From a virus, in the IMG/VR virus record IMGVR_UViG_3300046542_000178, positions 1 to 38,266 of that record: a DNA stretch of 38,266 nt. One strand, written 5' to 3'. Under the pieces are notes generated by a model, which was given only the letters and a program-made list of their open reading frames with translations, searched no databases and was not told the origin of the DNA. Position numbers and translations under genes: made by a program. How positions within the stretch are numbered: position 1 is the stretch's first letter; each line of letters opens with the position of its first letter. Positions 15,393 through 22,992 of this stretch are shown here, in pieces.

Positions 15393-16946
15393 TTAAGCGG
15401 CTTGTTTGGACTCGGAGGTTTCCCACCACACGTTTGCACTGCCACCCTCAGTCTCAGGGCGACCACCAACCTTACGCATCGAACGATCTGGACCGTTGAC
15501 GTCGTCAGGGATGCTACCAATCTTCTCGAACTTCAGAACGGTATACAGGTCCTTCTCTGGAGTGATGGAGATCTTACGATGCTTACCCCGCTGACAGGTC
15601 AGGTAGCTCTCACCATTCATCTTCTCGATGTGGATAGAGATCTCCATGTCAACTTCTTGGTCTACAGTACGGCAGGAGTCGTAGTAGCCTTTGTTGGCAA
15701 TCTCTTGGACGAAGTTCTCGATCTGGGAACGAACCAGTTCTTTAGCTTGCGTCGAGAGCTGATGCGGAGTAATGAAGCAAATACCACGAGGCGCTGTGAA
15801 GTTACGTACACGGCGGAACAGGTCACGAGTCTCAAAGCCGTGTGGTCCTTGTTGGCAACCACGCTTAGACAGCATGTTGAGGTAGTCGAGGATGATGCCG
15901 TGAATCTCGTAGCCTTCGGACTCCCACTTCTGAACCAGGTCGAACAGGTCACGATACCCGAACAGTGAGGGGTCAACCCGCAACATGCGGATGCTGTAGC
16001 CAGTTTCTTGTAGACGACGTTTAACGTACGCAGACGCTTCCGCTAGATCTACCCCACGGATAGATACAGCTTCACCCGTTTCGTTCTCCTTAAGCGACAC
16101 GTAGATCTGCATAACGTTGTCGATCAGGTTGTTCTCTGCTGAGATATGAACCATCAAAGGTTTCTTCGTTGGGTCTCTCAGGTACGGGGTGTTATAGATG
16201 CACATGTGTTTAAACAGGTTCAGGGTAAAGCCTGTTTTAAAGTTGTGTTGCAGTGCACCGAGCAGAACAAACTCCCCACGACGGAAGCCACCCTGATCAC
16301 CACACATTCTATTAATAGCCTGCCAGCCCGTACGAAGCACGCCATCAGCCGACAACTCGTCCTGCGCCTGTTGCATCAAGGCCATGACTGCTTCGTCGTC
16401 ATTGATGTCTACAGAGCCTACAATGGCAGGGTTGGACTCAATGGTCTGGACAGTTGCCAAAGGTTCGAGTTCACCGATGACATCTTTAACGAAGTTCTTC
16501 CAGTCGATCGTGTGCGGATTGAACAAAGCTTTCTGAGACGCTTGTTTAAAGATCTCAGTAATTTCGTTCTGGTTAAGGTACGCTTTGAGTTCAGCACGGT
16601 ACTCCAGAACCATCCGTTTGATCAAGTTTGGATCATCAACGTCTTCGGTAGCACCTTCAAACGCTTGGTACAGTGCGTCCTCGTCTGCTACGTTTACACG
16701 TATTCTTTGAAGTAGGATAGTCCTATCGTAATCTTGGCTAGGCGGATTGCCTGCCATCATCATCGCGGTAGAGCGCAGTGCCACCAATGTTTCACGACCA
16801 CGGTCGGTTTCCATTGAGGTTTCTGGAATACGGATACTGGCCACGATCTGGCTAACTAACTCACTCGAGTTGGAAGTCCGGTTGTCCAGTTGACTTTCCC
16901 GGTACAGGAGAGTAATCACCTGAACCAATAGTAGTTTATAATCCAT
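15393..16946 (-). CDS. DnaB-like replicative helicase (SF4) with degenerate Walker A
   Basis: Probable hexameric helicase that unwinds the phage replication fork. Of 517 residues, the C-terminal RecA-like core begins near 200. Seen: Walker A region GALQHNFKTG (G230, K237, T238), where the Gly normally before Lys is Phe; the H1a-like Glu in VHISAENN (E271); Walker B IILDYLNML (D354), matching DnaB IDYLQL; and the motif 4 Gln in FITPHQLS (Q396). The N-terminal 200 residues are helical and unlike the typical DnaB N-domain. It is a single minus-strand gene with its own terminator and a divergent neighbour 28 bases upstream. The ATPase fold is well supported; the specific role is inferred from family resemblance. 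Confidence 0.85.
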   Translation of the reverse strand: MDYKLLLVQVITLLYRESQLDNRTSNSSELVSQIVASIRIPETSMETDRGRETLVALRSTAMMMAGNPPSQDYDRTILLQRIRVNVADEDALYQAFEGATEDVDDPNLIKRMVLEYRAELKAYLNQNEITEIFKQASQKALFNPHTIDWKNFVKDVIGELEPLATVQTIESNPAIVGSVDINDDEAVMALMQQAQDELSADGVLRTGWQAINRMCGDQGGFRRGEFVLLGALQHNFKTGFTLNLFKHMCIYNTPYLRDPTKKPLMVHISAENNLIDNVMQIYVSLKENETGEAVSIRGVDLAEASAYVKRRLQETGYSIRMLRVDPSLFGYRDLFDLVQKWESEGYEIHGIILDYLNMLSKRGCQQGPHGFETRDLFRRVRNFTAPRGICFITPHQLSTQAKELVRSQIENFVQEIANKGYYDSCRTVDQEVDMEISIHIEKMNGESYLTCQRGKHRKISITPEKDLYTVLKFEKIGSIPDDVNGPDRSMRKVGGRPETEGGSANVWWETSESKQAA

Positions 16947-16974
16947 TTCTCTGATACCCAGCCCGGAGTTTTAA

Positions 16975-17508
16975 ATGAAAGTAATCTTGGTACCCCAGTG
17001 GCTGAAGCGTGCCCTGGAATACGCTAATCTGAATTTGTCAACGGTTGCGGATCTCAAAACCTTGACGACTATACTATCGACTGAGGATGTAGCGAAATAT
17101 CTTCACCTCAATGAAGAGCGCTCTACCTACGTGTCTCAGGGTATCGCCAATTCGTTCGGCGGTATCCATTTGTCTGATCTCGTTATCGCTGACGTTGCAT
17201 CAGATAAGCATGACAAAATCTCCAATCAGATGCACTACCTGAGAATCAAGGAGAAGCCCTCTTTGGAACAGGCGTGGTTGGGTCGAGACGTCGCAGAAGC
17301 CACGGGCTACAGCCTCTCAGCACAACTGCTGGGTAGCGATACGTTAATTATTACACCTATCTTAGGACAAGCTGCCGCAGACGCTAAGGACGATGCTCTC
17401 CGCTTTATGGATCAGCTGATTGGCCTTTGGGTTTCCGTGGCGTCGCTTGAGCAGGTCGCACCCTCTCAGATTTTCAAAGAGTATTTGAGCCTCACTAAGA
17501 GTGTTTAA
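16975..17508 (+). CDS. Hypothetical protein upstream of the capsid gene, 177 aa
   Basis: Not recognised. Soluble, mixed helix and strand, with a hydrophobic but not membrane-like middle. The ATG at 16975 has GGAG 7-8 bases upstream. It is divergent from the helicase and separated from the capsid gene by 150 bases containing a possible late promoter. Its place next to the capsid gene suggests, without proof, a head-related role. Confidence 0.72.
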   Translation: MKVILVPQWLKRALEYANLNLSTVADLKTLTTILSTEDVAKYLHLNEERSTYVSQGIANSFGGIHLSDLVIADVASDKHDKISNQMHYLRIKEKPSLEQAWLGRDVAEATGYSLSAQLLGSDTLIITPILGQAAADAKDDALRFMDQLIGLWVSVASLEQVAPSQIFKEYLSLTKSV

Positions 17509-17520
17509 ATATATCCTATG
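17503..17520 (+). promoter_or_regulatory. Candidate late promoter with TATG
   Basis: An AT-rich run (TTTAAATATATCC) followed by TATG at 17517-17520, 141 bases before the capsid start. phiKZ late promoters used by the non-virion RNA polymerase are described with a TATG core. Four bases are common by chance, so support comes mostly from position. Confidence 0.35.
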
Positions 17521-17589
17521 TTTCAATGACCGTTTTCGTTAGTTTTGTGAAATCTGTTTAATTATATAGCAGCTATAACAAAATACGTT

Positions 17590-17625
17590 GTGGTCGCATT
17601 GGTAAAGGCAGAAAGCCGATTCCAC
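17590..17625 (+). other. Nested hairpin in the capsid leader
   Basis: An outer GTGG/CCAC stem encloses GGC-AGAAA-GCC, in the 5' leader of the capsid mRNA. The sequence ATTGGTAAAGGCA resembles a tRNA D-arm, but there is no anticodon arm and the total is only about 36 bases. It could stabilise the mRNA. Confidence 0.3.
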
Positions 17626-17660
17626 CCCACTTATACTTTCCGTAAGTAAAGGACTCAAAC

Positions 17661-19844
17661 ATGTCACTTCTGAAATACAAAGGCTCCGCTGGCAGCGCTC
17701 TGGCTAACGTGGTTTCCGCCCTTCGCCAAACCGTCGCCACTCAAGGTAGCGAATTCGCTTCCAAGAACCACACCAGCAACCTGATCTCGATGGAAAGCCT
17801 GGACGAAGCCGGCCACGCTGAGCTGTCCCGCGTTGCTATCGACCTGTCCCACGAAATCAAAACCGCATTCCAAGCTCTGCGTCCTTCGATGGAAGACGGC
17901 GAAGACGGTGCTGACGCCCTGACCGACGTACAACTGGAAGCTGGTGCTATCGCTGCCATGGCCGCAGGCGACCCTGCTGGTTACGCCGACGTAGCTCTGC
18001 GTTCCCAAGCCACCGGCGACAACGTTGTTGACATCGGTTCGAGCGGCGCTGCTGGTTCGGTTGACACTCGCGAAACTCCTTCCCTGGAATCCTTCGACGA
18101 ACGTGAACTGGCCAAGTTCCTGCCTTACTCCATCGCGTTCAACGTGAAGGCGTCGGTTCAGGACAGCTTCAGCGAAATGTTCTACCCTACTACCGTTGTT
18201 CCGCCAGAACAAGGCGGCCTGGACATCACCGTTCGTCGCACCCTGGTGCACAACGCCATCCAGCACAGCAACACCGGTAAGGCCACCAACTGGAATCGTA
18301 AGAACCTGGTTGACGCGGCAATGGACCACACCATCCTGGCTGACGAGAGCACTGCTCTGGTTCCAGTGGTTCTGGCCAACGGCGACAACGCTTCGATGTT
18401 CATCCCAGAAGCTCTGCTGGCCCGTGAAGTTCGCCTGATCTCCGGCGTTTCCGTGACCACCGCTCCTCTGGCGATCAACCAGGAACTGAACCTCCTGGGT
18501 CTGTCCCAGCACCCTGGCCTGATCGGCGCTGGTGTGATCGATCACACTGACGCAATCGACAACAGCATCGGCCTGGACAAGATCTACATCCAGATCGACG
18601 CCGCTGGTCCTGATACCGACCTGGTTGACGTGGTTGCTTTCACCACTCGTCGCCTGGCTCGTTCGAACTTCGTCAAATCGGTTGAAGGTGCTAACCGTGA
18701 GATGAACCTGAACTTCAAAACCGCTGACCTGGTTTTGGATGCCAACACCAAGAACGTTGCTGGCGCTACCCCTGACGTCCTGAGCGGCGTTGTTTCGGGT
18801 GAACTGACCGTTCGTCTGGCTGTTAACGTTAACGGCGAGTTCGACACTCAGCTGGGTAACGGTCGCGTTTACAGCTCGCCTGTAACCGTAGACAGCATCG
18901 TCAACAAAGACGGCGTTGAAATCTCCCTGACCGCTGGTGCCGGTGCTGCTATCGTTACCGCTCTGGGCGGTTCGAAAGTAATCGCTTACGAGCTGAAAGC
19001 TGCTCGTACCAACAGTAACCGTCGTACTCGCGGCCTGCTGCTGGACACCAACGATCGCACCTTCCGTTTCCACATCCCACTGGGCGCTCCGATCTCGGCT
19101 CCTTCGCCAGCCGGTAGCAACCGTGATGCACGTGACCTGGAAGCACTGATCAGCGCTGCTCGCGTTCGTAACACCAACAACGCCGTAACCCGCCTGCTGA
19201 ACTACGCAGAAACCCTGCGTGCTTACGCTGGTTCGGTTAAGCGTAACGACACCATTCCAGAAGTGGAAGGCGTCGGTCGTTTCCTGGTCAAGCCTTTCTT
19301 CGAAGAGAAAGAAATCGACCTGGAAACTCAGGTATCGTCGATCCGTGACATGGACCGTGCAGAAGACATCAACGCCATCCTGGTTAACGCCATCCGTGAC
19401 GTGTCGTACCGCATGTACCGTGACTCGGGCTACCAGCCAGCTCTGAACGCCGCCGTTGGTGGTTCTCAGCAGCCGAAACTGCTGATCGGTACCGACGTAG
19501 TTCTTCAGCGTCACCTGATGGTCGTTGGCGACAGCCGCACCTTCGGTATCGCGTTCCCTGAGTACCAAATCGAATCTTCGTTCGACGCCCGTATGAAGGA
19601 CACCATCGTCATCGCCCTGACCCGTACCGGTCAAGTCGAAGGCATCGACCCGCTCACCTTCGGCGTTCACGCCTGGATTCCTGAGCTGGCTTCGAGCATG
19701 ATGGTTCAGCGCGACGGCGGCACCTACCCAGAAGCAATGGTGCAACCACGTAACCTCCAGATCAACCACCTGCCGATGATGGCTATCATCAAGGTCAAAG
19801 GCCTGGAAAAAGTACTGACCCATCAGGTTCCAAACACCCTGTAA
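17661..19844 (+). CDS. Major capsid protein (phiKZ gp120-like)
   Basis: Forms the icosahedral head lattice. At 727 residues it is close to the phiKZ capsid protein (about 747). Codons are strongly restricted (CTG, CGT/CGC, AAC, GGC), as in very highly expressed genes. Residues 1-143 are Ala/Glu/Asp-rich and look like a propeptide; S-L-E143 followed by SFDE fits the S/A/G-x-E sites of the phiKZ prohead protease, and a near copy, S-M-E45 then SLDE, lies earlier. After 143 comes a block, KFLPYSIAFNVKASVQDSF, with an IAFN-type segment typical of this capsid group. AAAGGA precedes the ATG. The coding bias leaves an equally long open frame on the opposite strand. Identity rests on length, bias, cleavage sites and gene order. 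Confidence 0.85.
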   Translation: MSLLKYKGSAGSALANVVSALRQTVATQGSEFASKNHTSNLISMESLDEAGHAELSRVAIDLSHEIKTAFQALRPSMEDGEDGADALTDVQLEAGAIAAMAAGDPAGYADVALRSQATGDNVVDIGSSGAAGSVDTRETPSLESFDERELAKFLPYSIAFNVKASVQDSFSEMFYPTTVVPPEQGGLDITVRRTLVHNAIQHSNTGKATNWNRKNLVDAAMDHTILADESTALVPVVLANGDNASMFIPEALLAREVRLISGVSVTTAPLAINQELNLLGLSQHPGLIGAGVIDHTDAIDNSIGLDKIYIQIDAAGPDTDLVDVVAFTTRRLARSNFVKSVEGANREMNLNFKTADLVLDANTKNVAGATPDVLSGVVSGELTVRLAVNVNGEFDTQLGNGRVYSSPVTVDSIVNKDGVEISLTAGAGAAIVTALGGSKVIAYELKAARTNSNRRTRGLLLDTNDRTFRFHIPLGAPISAPSPAGSNRDARDLEALISAARVRNTNNAVTRLLNYAETLRAYAGSVKRNDTIPEVEGVGRFLVKPFFEEKEIDLETQVSSIRDMDRAEDINAILVNAIRDVSYRMYRDSGYQPALNAAVGGSQQPKLLIGTDVVLQRHLMVVGDSRTFGIAFPEYQIESSFDARMKDTIVIALTRTGQVEGIDPLTFGVHAWIPELASSMMVQRDGGTYPEAMVQPRNLQINHLPMMAIIKVKGLEKVLTHQVPNTL

Positions 19845-19860
19845 GGTTAGTCCGGCGTTA

Positions 19861-19958
19861 CACTCCAAGGCTTAGCGGCCTTGGGGTGAGTCCTTTAAGT
19901 GGGGACACTGGAATCTACCGTGGCCGGTTGGGCTTCGGTAGATTCCTTTTATGCCGTC
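19861..19958 (+). terminator. Two hairpins after the capsid gene, the second followed by TTTTATGCCGTC
   Basis: First, CACTCCAAGGC pairs with GCCTTGGGGTG (19861-19888, 11 bp), followed by AGTCCTTT. Then GGAATCTACCG pairs with CGGTAGATTCC (19910-19946, 11 bp), followed at once by TTTTATGCCGTC. The double arrangement suits a strong stop after a very highly transcribed gene. Confidence 0.82.
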
Positions 19959-19990
19959 TGTGATTGAAAGCTATTTGAAACCTATGTCAG

Positions 19991-21163
19991 ATGAGTCAGT
20001 ACCTCCACAACAACCAACTCATTAACCGTGAAGCGCCGCTAGTTGAAGTGCCAAGCGTATTGGCCCTTGGACCCGGTTCCCAGCTTTCCATAGAGAAGGA
20101 GTTTTTCAACGGCTTTCGCAAGGCCGTTACTTTGGTTGATCGTACGGGTATGCCCTTAGTCATTCAGCCTATGAATGTCCGAGGTCTGAACAAGTTCGTG
20201 GTACGTTACACGATCAAGTATCGAGCCGGTGTAAATATTGACGTAGACCGACTATCCAATGCAACGTCTGAAGGAATGCGAGCACTGAGGGATGCAGTCC
20301 TTAGTGGGAGTGTTCAGCAGCGTATGGGCCAGTGCTTTGCCCAAGTGGATTATGGAGTAGATGAGGACGATGTACAACGTAATGGAGGCTCCCTTTACTT
20401 AGTCAACCTAGACCTCGTGGTTTCCACGATGGTTGGGGGTTATGTCCCGCATCATCCATTTAGTCAGGACGGCGTCCGTAATCGCCTAGTGGCCGATAAT
20501 GAAACCATTAACACAGCCGGAGTGGTGGGCTACAGTCTACAAATCGTTGACAACGAAGATATATTTGGTCCCCGATACATTAACATCAACAAGGAGATCT
20601 ACTTAGTCCAACCTGCCAAAGATCCCTCAAGACTCAGTGGCGTCTATCGCGCTTCGACTTGTCCGGTGAATGAGAGTGGTGGTGTTGGAAAACCTCGGGC
20701 TGACTACTTTGCCTTTCCTGAAGCTGAAGCTTTCCTTGGTATGTTTAAGTCATACGAAGAAGCACAGGTTATGGGTGACGTCGCTGCTGAGAAGAAACGA
20801 GAACTCGACACTCTGTCCCATGAGTTAAAAGCTCAGGAGCATCGCATGAAGAGCGAAAGGATGGAGAGAGAGCAGGAGTTTGAGGAATGGAGAAGAGATC
20901 TCGAGCAGAGACGCATAGCGGAGGAAAGTGAACGCAAGTCACAAGAGCACTGGTGGAAACTTGAGGAAGCCCGGATCAATGAAGCGACGGCCAGACTCAA
21001 GGAGGAACAAACTCGAGTGGAGCACCTGCGTGGTATCGCAGCACTTGAGCGAAAAGACCATTATGAAGAGCGAAGCTACGTACGGAAGGATGCTTCTGAG
21101 TTTCTTAAATGGGTTCCAGCCATTGCAACTGGTATTGCGGCTCTCTTTCTAGCATTTAAGTAG
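19991..21163 (+). CDS. Coiled-coil protein with C-terminal membrane anchor, 390 aa
   Basis: Family not recognised. Residues 1-240 form a globular, beta-rich domain. Residues about 255-365 are a long, heavily charged coiled coil (many Glu, Arg, Lys and Gln). The last 20 residues, FLKWVPAIATGIAALFLAFK, are one membrane helix, so the protein is tail-anchored with its bulk probably in the cytoplasm. The ATG at 19991 has no clear ribosome site, and another ATG at 19984 opens a 13-codon frame. It lies between the capsid protein and an RNA polymerase subunit. It could tether phage structures to the inner membrane, for example during head assembly; that is inference. Confidence 0.8.
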   Translation: MSQYLHNNQLINREAPLVEVPSVLALGPGSQLSIEKEFFNGFRKAVTLVDRTGMPLVIQPMNVRGLNKFVVRYTIKYRAGVNIDVDRLSNATSEGMRALRDAVLSGSVQQRMGQCFAQVDYGVDEDDVQRNGGSLYLVNLDLVVSTMVGGYVPHHPFSQDGVRNRLVADNETINTAGVVGYSLQIVDNEDIFGPRYININKEIYLVQPAKDPSRLSGVYRASTCPVNESGGVGKPRADYFAFPEAEAFLGMFKSYEEAQVMGDVAAEKKRELDTLSHELKAQEHRMKSERMEREQEFEEWRRDLEQRRIAEESERKSQEHWWKLEEARINEATARLKEEQTRVEHLRGIAALERKDHYEERSYVRKDASEFLKWVPAIATGIAALFLAFK

Positions 21164-21188
21164 TCGTTAGTATGGGTGCGGACTAAAG

Positions 21189-22862
21189 ATGGATAATGAC
21201 TTCTTCAACCTGGTAGACCAACGCGCAATCCCTCGTTTCAATGACAAGATCATGTCCGGTCTTGCGGTTGAACAGATGCGCGGCGTAGAACGCTACGTTG
21301 ATGGTTTGTTCAGGAGTATCGCTAAAAGCTTCCCAGAGGGCTTGCGGTACGAAAACTGTAGACGCTGTACTCCACAGGAGGAGTTCAGTGAGATCACACC
21401 TAAACGTACCGGTAAGCCAGTGTTTGACATTGCGCGATCCGATCTGTTTCTGGTGGAATACAACTTCAGCTACACTGATCCCAAGACCGGGGTCAAGGAA
21501 CCTTTGCTGAAGCGCTACATGTATTTGCCCTTCGTCCGTCAAGCGGGGCTGATCACGATTCGCGGCAGTACATTCAGTATCAGTCCAGTTTTGGCTGATC
21601 GGGCTATTAGCTATGGGGTTAACACGATCTTCATTCCGTTGCAGGTGACCAAACTCACCTTCGAACGGTTGGACCATACGTTCAGTATCTACGACATTGC
21701 AGAAAATGGCGCGGAAACTTCGTGGAATGAAAATGCGAACGTGGCGTGGGCCACTGTTTACAATCGTAGCCCTGAGAAGGGAGCTAACTCGAAGAACCGC
21801 ATTACGGCCAAACACACCATGGCCCATTACTTGTTTAGCAAGTACGGTGTGACGCAAACGTTTAAAATGGTGTCGAACTCTGAAGTTCACGTGGGGTATC
21901 CTGACGAGATCAACTACGACATCTACCCGAAAGAGGAATGGGTGATCTGCGGTTCCAAGCAGATGTGTCCACGCACACTACGGGGCATTCGGCGGATTGG
22001 CTACACGGCTAGCAACTTACGGTTGGCTATCCGTCGTACCGCCTGGACTACCAAGAACGTGGGTTTGATTGCTGGCCTGTTCTACATTGTGGATCATTTC
22101 CCACAGCGTATCGAGCCAGAGTTTATCGATAGCACGCGTCTTTGGCGTATTCTGCTGGGTCACTTGATCTTTGGTTCGAACCAGAGTGAAGGTAAGTTGG
22201 CAGAAGAGGTCGAGAACCACATCGAATCCTTGGATGAGTCCTTGGATGAAAGATCGCGGTTGGACCTACGAAGTGAGAACATCCTGGTAAACGACGTGTA
22301 CGAGCTGTTTGCGTTTATCATTGGTGCTCTGTCTGAGATGGTGATTCAGTCTGACAACGTGGAGTCCACGATGTACGACAAAGAGTTGATGGTATTGCGT
22401 TACGCATTGTTCGACATCAACAAAGCCATTTCCCACTTCAAGTTTGCATTGCAGAAAGCAGCACGTAAGCCAAAGATCAAAGAGGAAATCAATCTGGCTC
22501 TCCGCCGGAACCTCACTTTGGATGCCATTACCAAGATCAACCGTCAACACGGTGAAGTGGCAGGTATCTCCAGTCCTGGTGATAACATGTACTTCAAGAT
22601 CACGTCTAACCTGGTTCCACAAACCAGCGCGACAGGTACTGGTCGTAACAGTGGCAAGTCGGCTGCGACCGATGCGTCTAAATTGCTTCACTCCTCCATC
22701 GTGGAAGTCGGTTCGTATAACAACCTGCCGAAAGCCAGCCCTGATGGTCGGACACGCATCGGTACCTGCGTGCAGTACGATTCGAACTATCGGGTTGTAC
22801 GAAGTGAGAAGTTCAGAGCGTTGATCGACGATGTTCAACGTAGAATCCAATACACCAAGTGA
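21189..22862 (+). CDS. RNA polymerase beta-like subunit, N-terminal half (phiKZ gp123-like)
   Basis: Probably part of the phage-encoded non-virion RNA polymerase that transcribes late genes. The block YLPFVRQAGLITIRGSTFSI and the residues after it (about 112-138) match the beta-subunit pattern PLMTxxGTFIINGxERV. Near the end, SYNNLPKASPDGRTRIGTCV (about 504-523) resembles the beta segment GRICPIETPEGPNIG. At 557 residues it covers only the N-terminal part of beta, as expected where beta is split into separate proteins in phiKZ-like phages; the C-terminal half is not in this window. Position two genes after the capsid gene agrees with phiKZ gp123. No catalytic Asp triad is expected here, since that sits in beta-prime. 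Confidence 0.72.
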   Translation: MDNDFFNLVDQRAIPRFNDKIMSGLAVEQMRGVERYVDGLFRSIAKSFPEGLRYENCRRCTPQEEFSEITPKRTGKPVFDIARSDLFLVEYNFSYTDPKTGVKEPLLKRYMYLPFVRQAGLITIRGSTFSISPVLADRAISYGVNTIFIPLQVTKLTFERLDHTFSIYDIAENGAETSWNENANVAWATVYNRSPEKGANSKNRITAKHTMAHYLFSKYGVTQTFKMVSNSEVHVGYPDEINYDIYPKEEWVICGSKQMCPRTLRGIRRIGYTASNLRLAIRRTAWTTKNVGLIAGLFYIVDHFPQRIEPEFIDSTRLWRILLGHLIFGSNQSEGKLAEEVENHIESLDESLDERSRLDLRSENILVNDVYELFAFIIGALSEMVIQSDNVESTMYDKELMVLRYALFDINKAISHFKFALQKAARKPKIKEEINLALRRNLTLDAITKINRQHGEVAGISSPGDNMYFKITSNLVPQTSATGTGRNSGKSAATDASKLLHSSIVEVGSYNNLPKASPDGRTRIGTCVQYDSNYRVVRSEKFRALIDDVQRRIQYTK

Positions 22863-22873
22863 GGGGTACGACC

Positions 22874-22936
22874 ATGAGTCTCGTACTTAAGAAAGTAGAG
22901 AGAGCTACACTGCGAAGCCCAAATCAGCAGTTGTAG
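22874..22936 (+). CDS. Possible 20-residue micro-ORF
   Basis: ATG at 22874 to TAG at 22936, preceded by GAGGGG with 7-8 bases spacing, starting 11 bases after the RNA polymerase subunit. The product would be a basic peptide, MSLVLKKVERATLRSPNQQL. There is no homology to judge it by; it could be a real short gene or only a good ribosome site by chance. Confidence 0.25.
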   Translation: MSLVLKKVERATLRSPNQQL

Positions 22937-22992
22937 GAAATGGTCGTATGGATTTCCCCTGTGGTCAGACTAGTATTTAACGGAGCAACACC

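Noticed and set aside
17590-17630. Possible tRNA upstream of the capsid gene
   Set aside because: It resembles a D-arm and a T-arm, but only about 40 bases exist and there is no anticodon arm.
17664-19868. Long open frame (734 codons) on the minus strand opposite the capsid gene
   Set aside because: It is a product of the strong codon bias of the capsid gene; the translation is Val/Gln/Ser/Thr-heavy and unlike a real protein, and no ribosome site or promoter serves it.
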